64,000 nucleotides of DNA, taken from Alteromonas sp. ASW11-130 (GTDB lineage: Bacteria; Pseudomonadota; Gammaproteobacteria; Enterobacterales; Alteromonadaceae). The notes under the pieces were generated by a model that worked only from the letters and a program-made list of their open reading frames with translations, had not been told where the DNA came from and ran no database searches. Position numbers and translations under genes: made by a program. Each line of letters opens with the position of its first letter. Positions within the stretch are counted from its first letter, which is position 1. The stretch covers positions 1 to 64,000 of the forward strand of contig NZ_JAPFRE010000005.1 of NCBI RefSeq assembly GCF_026183735.1, given 5' to 3'. Below, piece by piece: positions 43,914 to 54,001 of the stretch.

Positions 43914-45992
43914 ATGGACAACATCGAATTATACTACCCTAAAGAGTTGAGCTGGCTTTCTTTTAACGAGCGTGTGCTACAAGAAGCGGCAGACAGAAAC
44001 ACCCCAGCGGTGGAACGTTTGCGGTTTTTAGGTATCTATTCAAACAATTTGGACGAATTTTTTAGGGTTCGAGCAGCCGATGTAAAACGGCAAATCACTA
44101 TCGCTCAAAATGATGGGAACGATGAAGAAGCTGAGAAAAAAATTCAGCTAATGGAGCAAATTCAATCCAAGGTGGTTGAACTTTCAGCTAAATTTAATGA
44201 CATTCACAAAGATGTTTTAAAGTCACTCGCTCGATACCATATCCTTATTTTACGTAAGGACGCGCTTAACGACTATCAGAAAACGTGGGCGCGAAACTTT
44301 TTTATTAATAAGGTGTTAAGGCACATTGCTCCCATTTTGATAGATAAAAAAACGGATCTATTAAGTCGTCTTAACGGCACCGCCGTATATCTGTATGTCG
44401 CCATCAGACGAAAAGGTAAAAATCCGCGTTTCGCGGCTGTTCAGGTGCCAACCTCTGAAATGTCACGCTTTGTGGTGATACCACCGGAAAAAAGCCGCAA
44501 GAAAAAACACATTATTCTACTGGATGACATTATTCAGCTATGCCTTGCCGAAATATTCAGGGGTTTTGTCAAGTTCGACACCCTTGAAGCATTCTCGTTT
44601 AAGATGACCCGCGATGCCGAATACTCTATCAATGATGAAATTGATGAAAGCTACGTTGAAAAAATGTCTGAGAGTATGAAGCAACGTTTAATTGCCGAAC
44701 CCGTGCGCGTGATACATGATCAATCTATGCCTAAAGATATGGTCTCTGACTTGCGCAAGCGGCTTAAAATCACCTCTTTAGATACTATGCATGCCGCCGG
44801 GCACTACCGCAATTTTAAAGATTTTATAGGCTTCCCTAACGTGGGGAGAAATTACCTTGAGTATACCCCCATTCGAGCCATAAATAGCCGCAGCTTCTCA
44901 CGGTTTAATACCGTATTTGATGCGATAACTGCCCATGATGTATTGTTGTATTACCCCTATCATCGTTTCTTACATTTCACCGAATTCGTGCGACAGGCCG
45001 CGTTCGATCCCAATGTCAAAATGATCCGCATTAATATTTACCGGGTGGCAACAAATTCCCGTATTATCAACTCACTGATTGATGCCGTCGACAACGGCAA
45101 AAAGGTCACTGTTGTGGTAGAACTTCGCGCCCGTTTCGATGAAGAGGCTAACATTGAATGGTCCAAAAGAATGACCGATGCGGGCATCCGCGTTATTTTA
45201 GGTGTGCCCACCTTAAAGATTCACAGCAAACTATGTGTGGTTACCCGCGAAGAGCGCAACTCCATGGTTCATTATGCCCATTTTGGTACAGGTAACTTTA
45301 ATGAAAAGACCGCCAAAATTTACACTGATTTCAGCTTATTTACGCGCAATCAGGATCTCGCACAAGAAGCCGTAGGGGTGTTTGACTTAATTCAATATCC
45401 GTATCGACGATACAAATTTCAGCATTTACAAATTTCTCCACTCAATGCTCGAACCAAAATCCAGTCTTTAATTCGGCAAGAAATTCAGTATCTTAAAGAA
45501 GGGTCCCAAGCGGGTATTACGATAAAAATTAATAATCTGGTAGATAAAGAACTTATCGACGACTTATACCGAGCCAGCCAGGCAGGGGTAAAAATTCGTG
45601 CGTTAATTCGCGGCATGTGTTCGCTGGTGCCAGGTATTGAGGGTATAAGTGAGAATATTGAAATTATTTCTATAGTCGATAGATTTCTAGAGCACCCGAG
45701 GGTAATGATTTTCGAAGGGGGCGGCTATAGAAAAGTGTTTATCTCATCCGCCGACTGGATGACACGTAATATGGATAATCGTATTGAAGTAGGCTGTCCT
45801 ATCTATGATACGCGATTGCAAAAGCAGATTGTTGATGTCATTGAATTACAATTCGAGGATACTTTAAAGGCGCGGATAATTGACAAAAATCAGGTCAATC
45901 GTTACGTTGATAGAGGTAACCGTAAAAAAATTCGTTCGCAGGAAGCCATATATGATTACCTGAGAACGCTTGAAGAAGAACTCCCGGATTGA
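43914..45992 (+). CDS. ppk: Polyphosphate kinase 1
   Basis: Enzyme of 692 residues that makes polyphosphate from ATP. The N-terminal domain begins YYPKELSWLSFNERVLQEA. The catalytic domains include LLYYPYHRF, the histidine motif KIHSKLCVV carrying the phosphorylated His (around 440), FGTGNFNEKTAKIYTDFSLFT, and a second conserved His in FLEHPRVMIFEGGG with SSADWMTRN. All four PPK1 domains appear present, and the length is normal for the family. Its stop overlaps the TTG start of ppx, so synthesis and breakdown enzymes are coupled. TGTCA sequences upstream are not in Pho-box spacing. Confidence 0.97.
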   Translation: MDNIELYYPKELSWLSFNERVLQEAADRNTPAVERLRFLGIYSNNLDEFFRVRAADVKRQITIAQNDGNDEEAEKKIQLMEQIQSKVVELSAKFNDIHKDVLKSLARYHILILRKDALNDYQKTWARNFFINKVLRHIAPILIDKKTDLLSRLNGTAVYLYVAIRRKGKNPRFAAVQVPTSEMSRFVVIPPEKSRKKKHIILLDDIIQLCLAEIFRGFVKFDTLEAFSFKMTRDAEYSINDEIDESYVEKMSESMKQRLIAEPVRVIHDQSMPKDMVSDLRKRLKITSLDTMHAAGHYRNFKDFIGFPNVGRNYLEYTPIRAINSRSFSRFNTVFDAITAHDVLLYYPYHRFLHFTEFVRQAAFDPNVKMIRINIYRVATNSRIINSLIDAVDNGKKVTVVVELRARFDEEANIEWSKRMTDAGIRVILGVPTLKIHSKLCVVTREERNSMVHYAHFGTGNFNEKTAKIYTDFSLFTRNQDLAQEAVGVFDLIQYPYRRYKFQHLQISPLNARTKIQSLIRQEIQYLKEGSQAGITIKINNLVDKELIDDLYRASQAGVKIRALIRGMCSLVPGIEGISENIEIISIVDRFLEHPRVMIFEGGGYRKVFISSADWMTRNMDNRIEVGCPIYDTRLQKQIVDVIELQFEDTLKARIIDKNQVNRYVDRGNRKKIRSQEAIYDYLRTLEEELPD

Positions 45993-47545
45993 ACAAAAAA
46001 AGCGTTTCACAACCCCCGGCCTTTAAACATGATGAATTAAAGGACGTCAAAAAGGCGGCTGCGCTCGACATCGGTTCAAATAGCTTTCATTTAGTGGTGG
46101 TCCGAATTGTGGCAGGTTCGGTGCAGATTTTACATACCGTAAAAGAGAAAGTGCGTTTAGCCCAAGACCTCGACGAAAACAATGTATTATCACAAGAAGC
46201 AATTGACCGAGGTTTAGGTATACTTCGTATCGTTGCAGAAACGCTAAAAGGCTTTGAACCTGATAACGTAAGAATTGTGGCCACGCATACGCTTAGAAAG
46301 GCGATTAATGCAAAGCAGTTTATTAAAGCTGCGAAAGCAATCATTCCCTACCCCATCGAGGTCATCCCCGGAACGGAAGAAGCTCGGCTTATATATTCCG
46401 GTGTTGCCCACACCACTCATCATGAAGGTAAAAGATTAGTTATTGATATTGGTGGTGGTTCCACAGAATTTGTTATCGGTGAAGAGTTTGAACCCAAGCT
46501 CTGCAGAAGTATTCAAATGGGTTGTGTTAGCTATACACAATATTTTTTTATAGATGGAGAGTTAAACGCCTGCGCTTTTAATAAGGCCATAACCAGTGTG
46601 GAACAAGCGTTAGAGTTGATCGAAGGTAAATTTATGAAGACGGGCTGGGACATATGTCTAGGTACGTCTGGCACAATAAAGGCGCTTTTCAAGCTTGTTC
46701 AGATTGATCGCCCGAATGGACATGATATCCCGATTACCCTTAAAAGTCTTAACACGCTAATGCAGCAGTTCATCGAAGTTGGTCACGTAAACAAGTTATC
46801 TTTTCCTGATTTAAGCGATGATAGAAAGCCGGTTATCGCTGCGGGACTGGCGATATTAATAGGTATATTTAAAACACTAAAAATTGACGAGCTTATTTAT
46901 TCTTCCGCCGCGCTTCGTGAGGGTGTCATCTATGAAATGGAAGCGACCCTTAAACAACAGGATATCCGCGGCAGAACAGCTACCAGCCTGGCCTCTCGCT
47001 ATGATGTGGATACGGCTCAAGCTAACTTGGTACTAAAAACCACCATGACCCTTTACGACGCCTGCGCTAAGCGTTGGAAGATTAAACAGGCAGAGCATAA
47101 AAGTATGCTTGGTTGGGCTGCATTGTTACATGAAGTCGGTTTGCAAGTTAATTCAAGAGGGGTTCAAAGACACTCTGCGTATATTCTTTCCAATTCAGAT
47201 ATGCCAGGTTTTTCTCAGGAACAACAAGAATTATTATCGACCCTTGTGCGTTACCACCGTAAGAAAGTATCCGTTCAGGAAATTGTAGAATTTAATCAAT
47301 ATGACAGTGAAGTAGTTTACAAACTCATTGCACTATTGCGCCTTGCCGTAGTATTGAATATTAAACGGCAAGAAAACTATCTTCCAGATTTCAAAATCGT
47401 ATCTGATAAAGCCGGTTGTACGATACTGTTCCCTCCCGGATGGCTGGACCAGCGAAGGATAATTGCCGCCGATTTAGCGCGGGAAATGCAATATTGGGAA
47501 GCGTTAAATCTCAAATTGTTTATTCAACCTGACCCCATCCTTTAA
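45989..47545 (+). CDS. ppx: Exopolyphosphatase (Ppx/GppA family)
   Basis: Phosphatase of 518 residues acting on polyphosphate or pppGpp. The actin-like fold is shown by ALDIGSNSFHLVVVRI (phosphate-1 loop), GTEEARLIYSGV with the catalytic Glu, and VIDIGGGSTEFVIGE (phosphate-2 loop). The C-terminal HD-like helical domain contains HEVGLQVNSRGVQRHSAYI and YHRKK. Translation starts at TTG 45989, overlapping the ppk stop as TTGA. The position after ppk favours Ppx over GppA. Confidence 0.94.
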   Translation: MNKKSVSQPPAFKHDELKDVKKAAALDIGSNSFHLVVVRIVAGSVQILHTVKEKVRLAQDLDENNVLSQEAIDRGLGILRIVAETLKGFEPDNVRIVATHTLRKAINAKQFIKAAKAIIPYPIEVIPGTEEARLIYSGVAHTTHHEGKRLVIDIGGGSTEFVIGEEFEPKLCRSIQMGCVSYTQYFFIDGELNACAFNKAITSVEQALELIEGKFMKTGWDICLGTSGTIKALFKLVQIDRPNGHDIPITLKSLNTLMQQFIEVGHVNKLSFPDLSDDRKPVIAAGLAILIGIFKTLKIDELIYSSAALREGVIYEMEATLKQQDIRGRTATSLASRYDVDTAQANLVLKTTMTLYDACAKRWKIKQAEHKSMLGWAALLHEVGLQVNSRGVQRHSAYILSNSDMPGFSQEQQELLSTLVRYHRKKVSVQEIVEFNQYDSEVVYKLIALLRLAVVLNIKRQENYLPDFKIVSDKAGCTILFPPGWLDQRRIIAADLAREMQYWEALNLKLFIQPDPIL

Positions 47546-47660
47546 AATCTTTGTATCAGCCACTAGCACGAAAAAGATATCGTTACATATTAGTGGTTTA
47601 ACCGTTTTACGAACCTGTTATAGTTTACTCCCCTCACCGATGATAAAACGGAGCTGTAGA

Positions 47661-49157
47661 ATGAAAGTTAGTATCGTGCTTTTTTCATTACTATATTCGT
47701 CATTCGCCTTCGCAGATCAAGCTGCTTTTGACAAGATGGTTACCCAAACAAAAGATTTATTTGATCTTCCGTTTGCCACAGCTGTTGCTGTCGTAAGAGA
47801 TGATGAAGTGATATATGAGGGCTACTTTGGTTTTGAAGATATAGAGAAACAAAAGCCTGTCGATCAAAACACGTCTTTCTATATCGCATCGGTAACGAAA
47901 CCTTTCTTTGCTTTAACGGTTTTACAAAGCGAATATAACCAACAAATAGATACTTCCAGCTCACTTCTTTCCTTATTTCCGGATATTGATTTTCAGATGG
48001 AAGGCGTTAATAAAATAACCATTAAACACCTCCTCTCGCACACCTCCGGAATTAGTGAAGACCCATTTATTTGGCCGTTCGCCTATACTGGTCTTCATAA
48101 CCCTCAAATTAGAAGAAAACTATTAACCAATATCAAACCAAATAAAAATACCTTTCCCGGTGAGTTTGAATACGCAAACATTGGCTATAATATTTTAGGT
48201 ATGTGGTATGAAGAATCTCTAAACACCACGTGGCAGCAAGCGATTAGCCATCATACTATCCGCCCGCTGAAACTCATAAATACCTCCACAACCCTCCCCA
48301 CAAGCGATAAAGGTGTTGCTCCTTACGCATTACCCTACTCGGCCAGTTCAGATACTCCTAACAAACCGCTGTACTTATTTAAACAGCCCCAGACAATGCA
48401 CTCTGCGGGAGGAATGACGTCAACGGTGAATGACCTGGCAAGCTTTATCAAGGTACAACTCAACGATGGCAAACTAAACGGCGAACAAGTTATACCTTCA
48501 CAAGTCATTCAAAAGTCACATCAATCCATATCTACGATCCCTAACCCAAACGGTAAAACGAGAACATTTAGCAAAAATGAGTATGGGTGGGGTTGGTTTA
48601 TCGGCCAATATCACGGTGAAAAAGTGTTTCATCACGGTGGGGGTTATCCAGGCTCGTCAGCGCATGTTTCCTTTATACCGAAGCATAAGCTGGGAGTCGC
48701 TATTGTAAATAACGAAGGCAGACTGGGGAACGCAATAAATACGTTACTAGCAGATGCTATTTACCAACATCTGCTAGGTAATAAAATGGCAGAAAAGCAT
48801 TTACTAGATGAGCTGCACGCGCTTAAAAAAGCGGTAGATGGGTTTATAGAGAGAAACAAACAACGCCGTTCTGACGAGCCAGAAAACTCAAGTTTGACGC
48901 TTCCCACTTCAAAATACGTCGGTCTTTATCAGCACAATCTATTGGGCACCGTAGAAGTGGCGTCGCATAGTGGACATTTGCAAATCACCTGGGGGGCCTT
49001 AAACGCAACGTCTCGACACGCTAAGGCAACTGATAGCGTTTTAGCTGAGTTGGTTCCTGAACGAATGCAAGAAATATCATTTAACCGTGACCAGCAAGGA
49101 AATGTGACAAGTCTCGTTATTGATACAAATCGTTTCCAAAAGACGAATGCAATGTGA
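47661..49157 (+). CDS. Serine hydrolase (class C beta-lactamase/PBP-like)
   Basis: Exported protein of 498 residues with a signal peptide (MKVSIVLFSLLYSSFAFA). It carries the three active-site motifs of the beta-lactamase-related serine hydrolase fold: SVTK (the SxxK nucleophile), YANIGYN (YxN) and HHGGGYPG (the HxG/KTG equivalent). A C-terminal extension of about 110 residues forms a small beta domain of the type seen in many penicillin-binding-protein-like esterases. The start is ATG 47661, with GGAG 8 bases upstream; an in-frame ATG at 47640 has no ribosome site. The substrate could be peptidoglycan peptides or an ester. Confidence 0.9.
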   Translation: MKVSIVLFSLLYSSFAFADQAAFDKMVTQTKDLFDLPFATAVAVVRDDEVIYEGYFGFEDIEKQKPVDQNTSFYIASVTKPFFALTVLQSEYNQQIDTSSSLLSLFPDIDFQMEGVNKITIKHLLSHTSGISEDPFIWPFAYTGLHNPQIRRKLLTNIKPNKNTFPGEFEYANIGYNILGMWYEESLNTTWQQAISHHTIRPLKLINTSTTLPTSDKGVAPYALPYSASSDTPNKPLYLFKQPQTMHSAGGMTSTVNDLASFIKVQLNDGKLNGEQVIPSQVIQKSHQSISTIPNPNGKTRTFSKNEYGWGWFIGQYHGEKVFHHGGGYPGSSAHVSFIPKHKLGVAIVNNEGRLGNAINTLLADAIYQHLLGNKMAEKHLLDELHALKKAVDGFIERNKQRRSDEPENSSLTLPTSKYVGLYQHNLLGTVEVASHSGHLQITWGALNATSRHAKATDSVLAELVPERMQEISFNRDQQGNVTSLVIDTNRFQKTNAM

Positions 49158-49168
49158 AGGGCAACAAA

Positions 49169-49194
49169 ACGGTCAACTATTACGCGTTGACCGT
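49169..49194 (-). terminator. Convergent terminator between serine hydrolase and GGDEF genes
   Basis: ACGGTCAAC (49169-49177) and GTTGACCGT (49186-49194) form a 9-bp stem. On the minus strand it is followed by a T-rich stretch, so it best fits the end of the diguanylate cyclase transcript, whose last codons it overlaps. It may stop plus-strand transcription too. Confidence 0.65.
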
Positions 49195-50340
49195 AATGAC
49201 CTGATTCCGTCCTGCAGACTTCGCCTTATACATAGCCGAATCAGCTGCCTTCAGCCCATGATAAATATCACTATTTGAATGGACTTCGACTACCCCAAAC
49301 GAAGCGGTTAATGAAATATTCGTATCTGCTACCGTGAGAGGTTTGGCCTCAATTTTAGAGCGCAGACGTTCCGCGAATGCTTCAGCCTGTTTAACGTCGC
49401 TTTTTGGCGAAAGAATTAAAAACTCTTCTCCGCCCATGCGGATTAAAGAATCTTCATCCCGCAGTTCTGCAGATACCGTTTTCGCAAATTGCTGTAATGC
49501 GCGATCCCCATTCATATGGCCATATTTATCATTAATAGATTTGAAATGGTCAATGTCGCAAATTACTACCGATAGTCGCTCATCGTTGCGTTTAGCATGG
49601 GCTAATAGTTTGGGCACGATTTCGTAAAAGAAATGGCGATTTTTGCATCCTGTGAGGGGATCTTGATAAATTTTGTATTTGAGCCGATTAACTAACGAAT
49701 GCAAAATACTTACAGCAAAACCCAGCATGAAAGTAAGCATCATTACCATATGCAAACCGAAACTAACTAAGCTCTGTTGGAGTCCGTTTTGTTCAAAAAG
49801 CATCCAATACAATGGAGCTCCCGCCACAATAACAGATAACGCTGCAAGCACCACCGCCATCAACACCCGGTCACCCGGATTTCGTTCGCCACCCTGCAAT
49901 TTTATATATCGAAATGCTAATAGCAGTGGGATAGCAACACTGGCCAACAACATCACGTCACATACTAACGAATTTATATCATAGGCGCTGGTGAAACTAC
50001 TGAGCAAAACGATGATAAGAAGGTGTATTACTATTTTTAATCTGGTTTTACGAAGCAATGCGTGACCATAGCGTTTAACTACTGTTATAAAAAGCAAATA
50101 ACCACTCAGCGTAATAAAAAACGCGTGTCCTACGGTGCCTGCTATATGGTGGTCGAAGTAAGGGAGTGTGAGGCTAGCTTGACCGGCCCACATTGTAAGT
50201 AAAAATAATCTGGCAAAAAAAGCTGAACGAGCTTTATGCTTTTGCGACGGCATAGGAAGCATAAAGGTAAATAGCATCCCAACCATGGTCATTATCCCTA
50301 ACAGGGAGACCTGAAAGATATGTAAGTGAAAACTGCTCAC
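49180..50340 (-). CDS. Membrane diguanylate cyclase (GGEEF)
   Basis: Inner-membrane protein of about 386 residues with seven hydrophobic segments in the first 215 residues. A complete GGDEF domain follows: DPLTGCKNRHFF, CDIDHFKSINDKYGHMNGD, and the active site RMGGEEF. The inhibitory I-site RDED stands in the RxxDxxxRxGGEEF arrangement. Conserved ADSAMYKAKSAGRNQV closes the domain. The sensor helices resemble no named module that I can identify with confidence. Start: GTG at 50340 is preceded by GGGG at a fitting distance; GTG at 50358 is the frame's first possible start. It is transcribed alone, convergent with the serine hydrolase gene. Confidence 0.92.
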   Translation of the reverse strand: MSSFHLHIFQVSLLGIMTMVGMLFTFMLPMPSQKHKARSAFFARLFLLTMWAGQASLTLPYFDHHIAGTVGHAFFITLSGYLLFITVVKRYGHALLRKTRLKIVIHLLIIVLLSSFTSAYDINSLVCDVMLLASVAIPLLLAFRYIKLQGGERNPGDRVLMAVVLAALSVIVAGAPLYWMLFEQNGLQQSLVSFGLHMVMMLTFMLGFAVSILHSLVNRLKYKIYQDPLTGCKNRHFFYEIVPKLLAHAKRNDERLSVVICDIDHFKSINDKYGHMNGDRALQQFAKTVSAELRDEDSLIRMGGEEFLILSPKSDVKQAEAFAERLRSKIEAKPLTVADTNISLTASFGVVEVHSNSDIYHGLKAADSAMYKAKSAGRNQVITVNA

Positions 50341-50358
50341 CGAGTGTACCCCGACCAC

Positions 50359-50710
50359 TACTGCAAATTGCCTGCATGGCCATTCGACTGTAACTACATG
50401 TGGCGTGAAGTAAGTAAATAGACCTTTATCCTATAAGATCCGCATGTGTATTATTGGAATTGTGGTGGCAGATTATAATGGAAACTAGCGTACCTAGCAA
50501 CAGACTGGTCAGACATGTTTAATACCAATAATAAATCATATATGCTTTAGCATTGCTAGTATTTCTCAGTTCGTAATCATCCAGTTTGGTAAACCGTTGG
50601 TGGGTCCGAATTACACTAAATAATTGCGACTGTAATGCTGAAAAGCCAGGCAGAAGAACGATGTGCCCAGCTAGTTATTACTTACTGCTTGCATATCAGG
50701 GGGGAAGGGT
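50359..50710. other. Intergenic region without recognised gene
   Basis: About 350 bases between the aldolase terminator and the start of the diguanylate cyclase gene. It should hold the promoter for the latter. No open frame with a ribosome site, repeat or regulator site was found. Confidence 0.5.
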
Positions 50711-50738
50711 AAAAGGTCGACCTCAACGTGTCGACCTT
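50711..50738 (-). terminator. Terminator of the tkt-epd-pgk-fda run
   Basis: AAGGTCGAC (50713-50721) and GTCGACCTT (50730-50738) make a 9-bp GC-rich stem with an 8-base loop, about 17 bases after the aldolase stop on the minus strand. It is followed by a short T4 run. Confidence 0.75.
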
Positions 50739-50754
50739 CTGATGCTTAAATAAA

Positions 50755-51654
50755 TTATGCGATAGAGGCCTGGTAGATGTTTTCGATAGAAGTATCTAAC
50801 GTGGACTCGAACTCTTCTCGAGATTGCTGAGCAGAAATACCCTCTGTCAATGCACGCGAGAAACTTGCAATCATATCTTTGTTTTGCGCAAGTTTTTCAT
50901 TAGCCTCGTCGCGACTGTAGCCTCCAGAGAGGGCCACAACCTTAATGACGCGTGGATGATCGATGAGTTCTTTGTAAAAGTTTGCTTGATTCGGCAGGGT
51001 TAGCTTAAGCATGACTTCCTGCCCTTCATTTAGCAAATTAAGTTGTGTAAGAATTTCTACTTTCAACAAGGCTTCTGCTTCTGCTTTTTCGGGGCTATTG
51101 ATATCCACTTCCGGCTCAATGATTGGAACTAACCCTGCAGCTATTATCTGTTTACCTACTTCAAACTGTTGTTCGACAACCGCTTTAATCCCTTCGTGAT
51201 TAGCCATCTTAACCACCGAACGCATTTTTGTACCAAACACATCCTGGGCATTTGCTTTAACTAGTAAGTCGGCTAACTCTGGCATTGGCTTCATTAATTG
51301 AACACCGTTAGCTTCATCCGCCAAGCCTTTATCTACTTTTAAGAAGGGTATTACACGTTTTTTCTGCCATAGGTAATGGGCAGTAGACATGCCTTCGATC
51401 TCACGATCCAGCGTATTTTCAAACAAAATAGCACCTAACACTCGCTCGCCACTGAACGCATCGCTGGTAATAATTCTCGTGCGCATTTGATGAACCACAT
51501 TAAACATTTCTTCATCGCCGCTGTACGCAGATTCGTCAATACCGTACAAACGAAGCGCTTTTGGCGTACTGCCACCACTTTGGTCAAGTGCGGCAATAAA
51601 GCCCTTTTGCGTTTTAATCTTATCCAGCATTGCTTGTTGAGCTTGTGAAGCCAT
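50755..51654 (-). CDS. fda: Fructose-bisphosphate aldolase class I
   Basis: Schiff-base aldolase of 299 residues that splits or forms fructose 1,6-bisphosphate. It opens [22 protein letters not shown] and keeps [39 protein letters not shown] and the Lys of [10 protein letters not shown], the site of the Schiff base. This is the small class I enzyme best known from staphylococci, not the class II zinc enzyme that usually follows epd-pgk in enterobacteria. The start is ATG 51654, with AAAGGAG upstream; two further upstream starts are too close to that site. It lies 104 bases after pgk. Confidence 0.94.
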   Translation of the reverse strand: MASQAQQAMLDKIKTQKGFIAALDQSGGSTPKALRLYGIDESAYSGDEEMFNVVHQMRTRIITSDAFSGERVLGAILFENTLDREIEGMSTAHYLWQKKRVIPFLKVDKGLADEANGVQLMKPMPELADLLVKANAQDVFGTKMRSVVKMANHEGIKAVVEQQFEVGKQIIAAGLVPIIEPEVDINSPEKAEAEALLKVEILTQLNLLNEGQEVMLKLTLPNQANFYKELIDHPRVIKVVALSGGYSRDEANEKLAQNKDMIASFSRALTEGISAQQSREEFESTLDTSIENIYQASIA

Positions 51655-51767
51655 TTGCATCACTCCTTTCGATTTTACTATTACTGCTTAATTAGCAGAT
51701 GTAGGGTTTTAAAATGACGCCAACCCAATTTACTTATTGAGTCGGACGATATTTTTTCGCAGTAACC

Positions 51768-52943
51768 TTATTTATTTTTTTCTTCTAGTATGGCTACTGC
51801 CGGTAAGGTTTTACCTTCCAAAAATTCTAAAAATGCACCACCGCCTGTTGAGATATACGACACTTTATCTGCAATATTATACTTGTCCACCGCAGCTAAT
51901 GTATCACCGCCACCAGCGATAGAAAAAGCTGAACTTTCGGCGATAGCCTGAGCAACCGCTTTAGTCCCCTTGGCGAATTGATCGAATTCAAATACGCCAA
52001 CTGGTCCGTTCCAGACAATTGTGCCGGCATTTTTTAATATTTCTACCAATGCCTCTGCAGAGTCTGGTCCAATATCAAATACCATATCATCATTGCCAAT
52101 ATCGTTAACGGGTTTTAACGAAGCTTCTGCATCTTCCGCAAATTTCTGACCTACAACGACGTCAGTGGGCACAGGGATATCTGCGTTATTCGCTGTCGCC
52201 TCATCCATAAGCCGTTTCGCTTCGGCTATCAAATCCATTTCTACCAACGATTTGCCAACATTATGCCCCTTGGCGGCGATGAAAGTATTAGCAATACCGC
52301 CACCTACAATTAATTGATCAACTTTTGTCGCCAATGATTTCAAAACAGTTAGCTTTGTTGACACTTTCGAACCGCCTACAATGGCAACCATGGGGCGAGC
52401 GGGGTTATCTAACGCTTTTGACAGCGCATCAAGCTCGGCGGCCAAAAGCGGCCCAGCACACGCTTTTGGCGCAAACTTCGCCACACCATGCGTGGAAGCT
52501 TGGGCACGATGAGCAGTACCGAACGCATCCATTACAAAGATATCGCACAGGGACGCATACTGCTTAGCAAGCGCTTCATCGTCCTTTTTCTCGCCTTTGT
52601 TAAAGCGCACGTTTTCAAGTATTACCAATTCACCCGGCGATACAGATACTCCGTTTAAATAATCTTTCACTAATTTAACTGGCACATCCAATGCGTCAGT
52701 TAAATAATCTACCACTGGCTGGAGTGAAAATTCATGTTCAGGCTGTCCTTCAGCCGGACGTCCCAGATGTGACATAACCATAACCGCCGCTTTGGCATCT
52801 AGGGCGGCTTTAATAGTGGGAATAGACGCTTTGATACGCGCATCTGACGTAACTTTTCCGTTTTTGACAGGCACGTTGAGATCCTGACGGATTAGAACGC
52901 GTTGTCCTTCAAGTGAAAGATCATGCATGCTGGGTATTGCCAT
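51768..52943 (-). CDS. pgk: Phosphoglycerate kinase
   Basis: Glycolytic kinase of 391 residues interconverting 1,3-bisphosphoglycerate and 3-phosphoglycerate with ADP/ATP. Visible family features are [13 protein letters not shown] near the N-terminus, [36 protein letters not shown], and the nucleotide site [10 protein letters not shown] with GGGIANTF. The C-terminal hinge segment is [13 protein letters not shown] followed by [15 protein letters not shown]. It is preceded by epd with a 26-base gap and belongs to the tkt-epd-pgk-fda run. Confidence 0.98.
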   Translation of the reverse strand: MAIPSMHDLSLEGQRVLIRQDLNVPVKNGKVTSDARIKASIPTIKAALDAKAAVMVMSHLGRPAEGQPEHEFSLQPVVDYLTDALDVPVKLVKDYLNGVSVSPGELVILENVRFNKGEKKDDEALAKQYASLCDIFVMDAFGTAHRAQASTHGVAKFAPKACAGPLLAAELDALSKALDNPARPMVAIVGGSKVSTKLTVLKSLATKVDQLIVGGGIANTFIAAKGHNVGKSLVEMDLIAEAKRLMDEATANNADIPVPTDVVVGQKFAEDAEASLKPVNDIGNDDMVFDIGPDSAEALVEILKNAGTIVWNGPVGVFEFDQFAKGTKAVAQAIAESSAFSIAGGGDTLAAVDKYNIADKVSYISTGGGAFLEFLEGKTLPAVAILEEKNK

Positions 52944-52969
52944 GAGAATTCCTTATATTTTAAAACTAT

Positions 52970-53980
52970 TTAAGTTGCCTTGTGCATTGCTACGGCAGTG
53001 TCAAGCATTCGATTAGCAAAGCCCCATTCATTGTCACACCATACTAATGTCTTCACCAACTGGCGGTGACTAACTCGGGTTTGCGTGCCATCAACGATGC
53101 AAGAATGAGGGTTATGATTAAAGTCTACGGATACCAAAGGCTCTTCGGTATAGTCTAAAATGCCAGATAAACTGCCTTTGCATGCCGCTTTTAAAGCGCC
53201 GTTTATATCACTTATGGTTACGTCGGTATCCAATGTCACACTCAAATCCATTGCCGTTACATTGATGGTGGGAACACGTACTGCAATTGCTTCAAATTTC
53301 CCCGCAAACTTAGGTAAAATGCGCTCTATACCTCTCGCTAAGCGGGTATCAACAGGAATAATAGACTGGCTGGCTGCACGGGTGAGACGTAAATCATCAT
53401 GATAAGCGTCTATGACCTGCTGATCATGCATTGAGGCGTGAATAGTAGTAATGGTGCCACTTAACACGCCAAATGCATTATCTAACGCCTGAATAACCGG
53501 AACAATGCAATTCGTTGTGCAGGAACCGTTAGACACTAACTTTTGTTCAGCCGTTAACGTGTCTTCGTTGCTTCCATAAATAATTGTATTGTCTAAATCG
53601 TTGCTGCCGGGTTGGGCATACAGTACTTTTTTCGCCCCCGCAGCTAGATGGGCAAGCCCTGACTGACGATCTTGATAGACGCCCGTACATTCTAATACGA
53701 TATCTACTGCCAGTTCGCTCCAAGGTAATAAGTCGATATCGGGTTGAGCCAGCAACCTTATAGGCTTGCCGTCAACCAATAAATCCCCATTCGCCAGACA
53801 AACGTCAAAACCGAAACGACCATGAGCGGTATCGTATTTCAATAAGTGTGCGATACCTTCTGGTTTAGCAATATCATTGATCGCTACAATTTGAATTTCA
53901 TGGTTGCGGCCGCTTTCAAATAGCGCCCGCAACACATTCCGCCCAATTCGACCAAAGCCATTAATGGCGATTCTTACCAT
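52970..53980 (-). CDS. epd: D-erythrose-4-phosphate dehydrogenase
   Basis: NAD-dependent dehydrogenase of 336 residues oxidising erythrose 4-phosphate towards pyridoxal phosphate synthesis. The Rossmann start is [20 protein letters not shown] and the active-site Cys lies in [14 protein letters not shown]. Epd is favoured over GapA by [31 protein letters not shown] and the [14 protein letters not shown] region, which match the enterobacterial Epd signature. The location between tkt and pgk is the usual epd place in gammaproteobacteria. A housekeeping GapA would be elsewhere. Confidence 0.94.
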   Translation of the reverse strand: MVRIAINGFGRIGRNVLRALFESGRNHEIQIVAINDIAKPEGIAHLLKYDTAHGRFGFDVCLANGDLLVDGKPIRLLAQPDIDLLPWSELAVDIVLECTGVYQDRQSGLAHLAAGAKKVLYAQPGSNDLDNTIIYGSNEDTLTAEQKLVSNGSCTTNCIVPVIQALDNAFGVLSGTITTIHASMHDQQVIDAYHDDLRLTRAASQSIIPVDTRLARGIERILPKFAGKFEAIAVRVPTINVTAMDLSVTLDTDVTISDINGALKAACKGSLSGILDYTEEPLVSVDFNHNPHSCIVDGTQTRVSHRQLVKTLVWCDNEWGFANRMLDTAVAMHKAT

Positions 53981-54001
53981 GAACTGCCTACTATTGAATA
54001 A

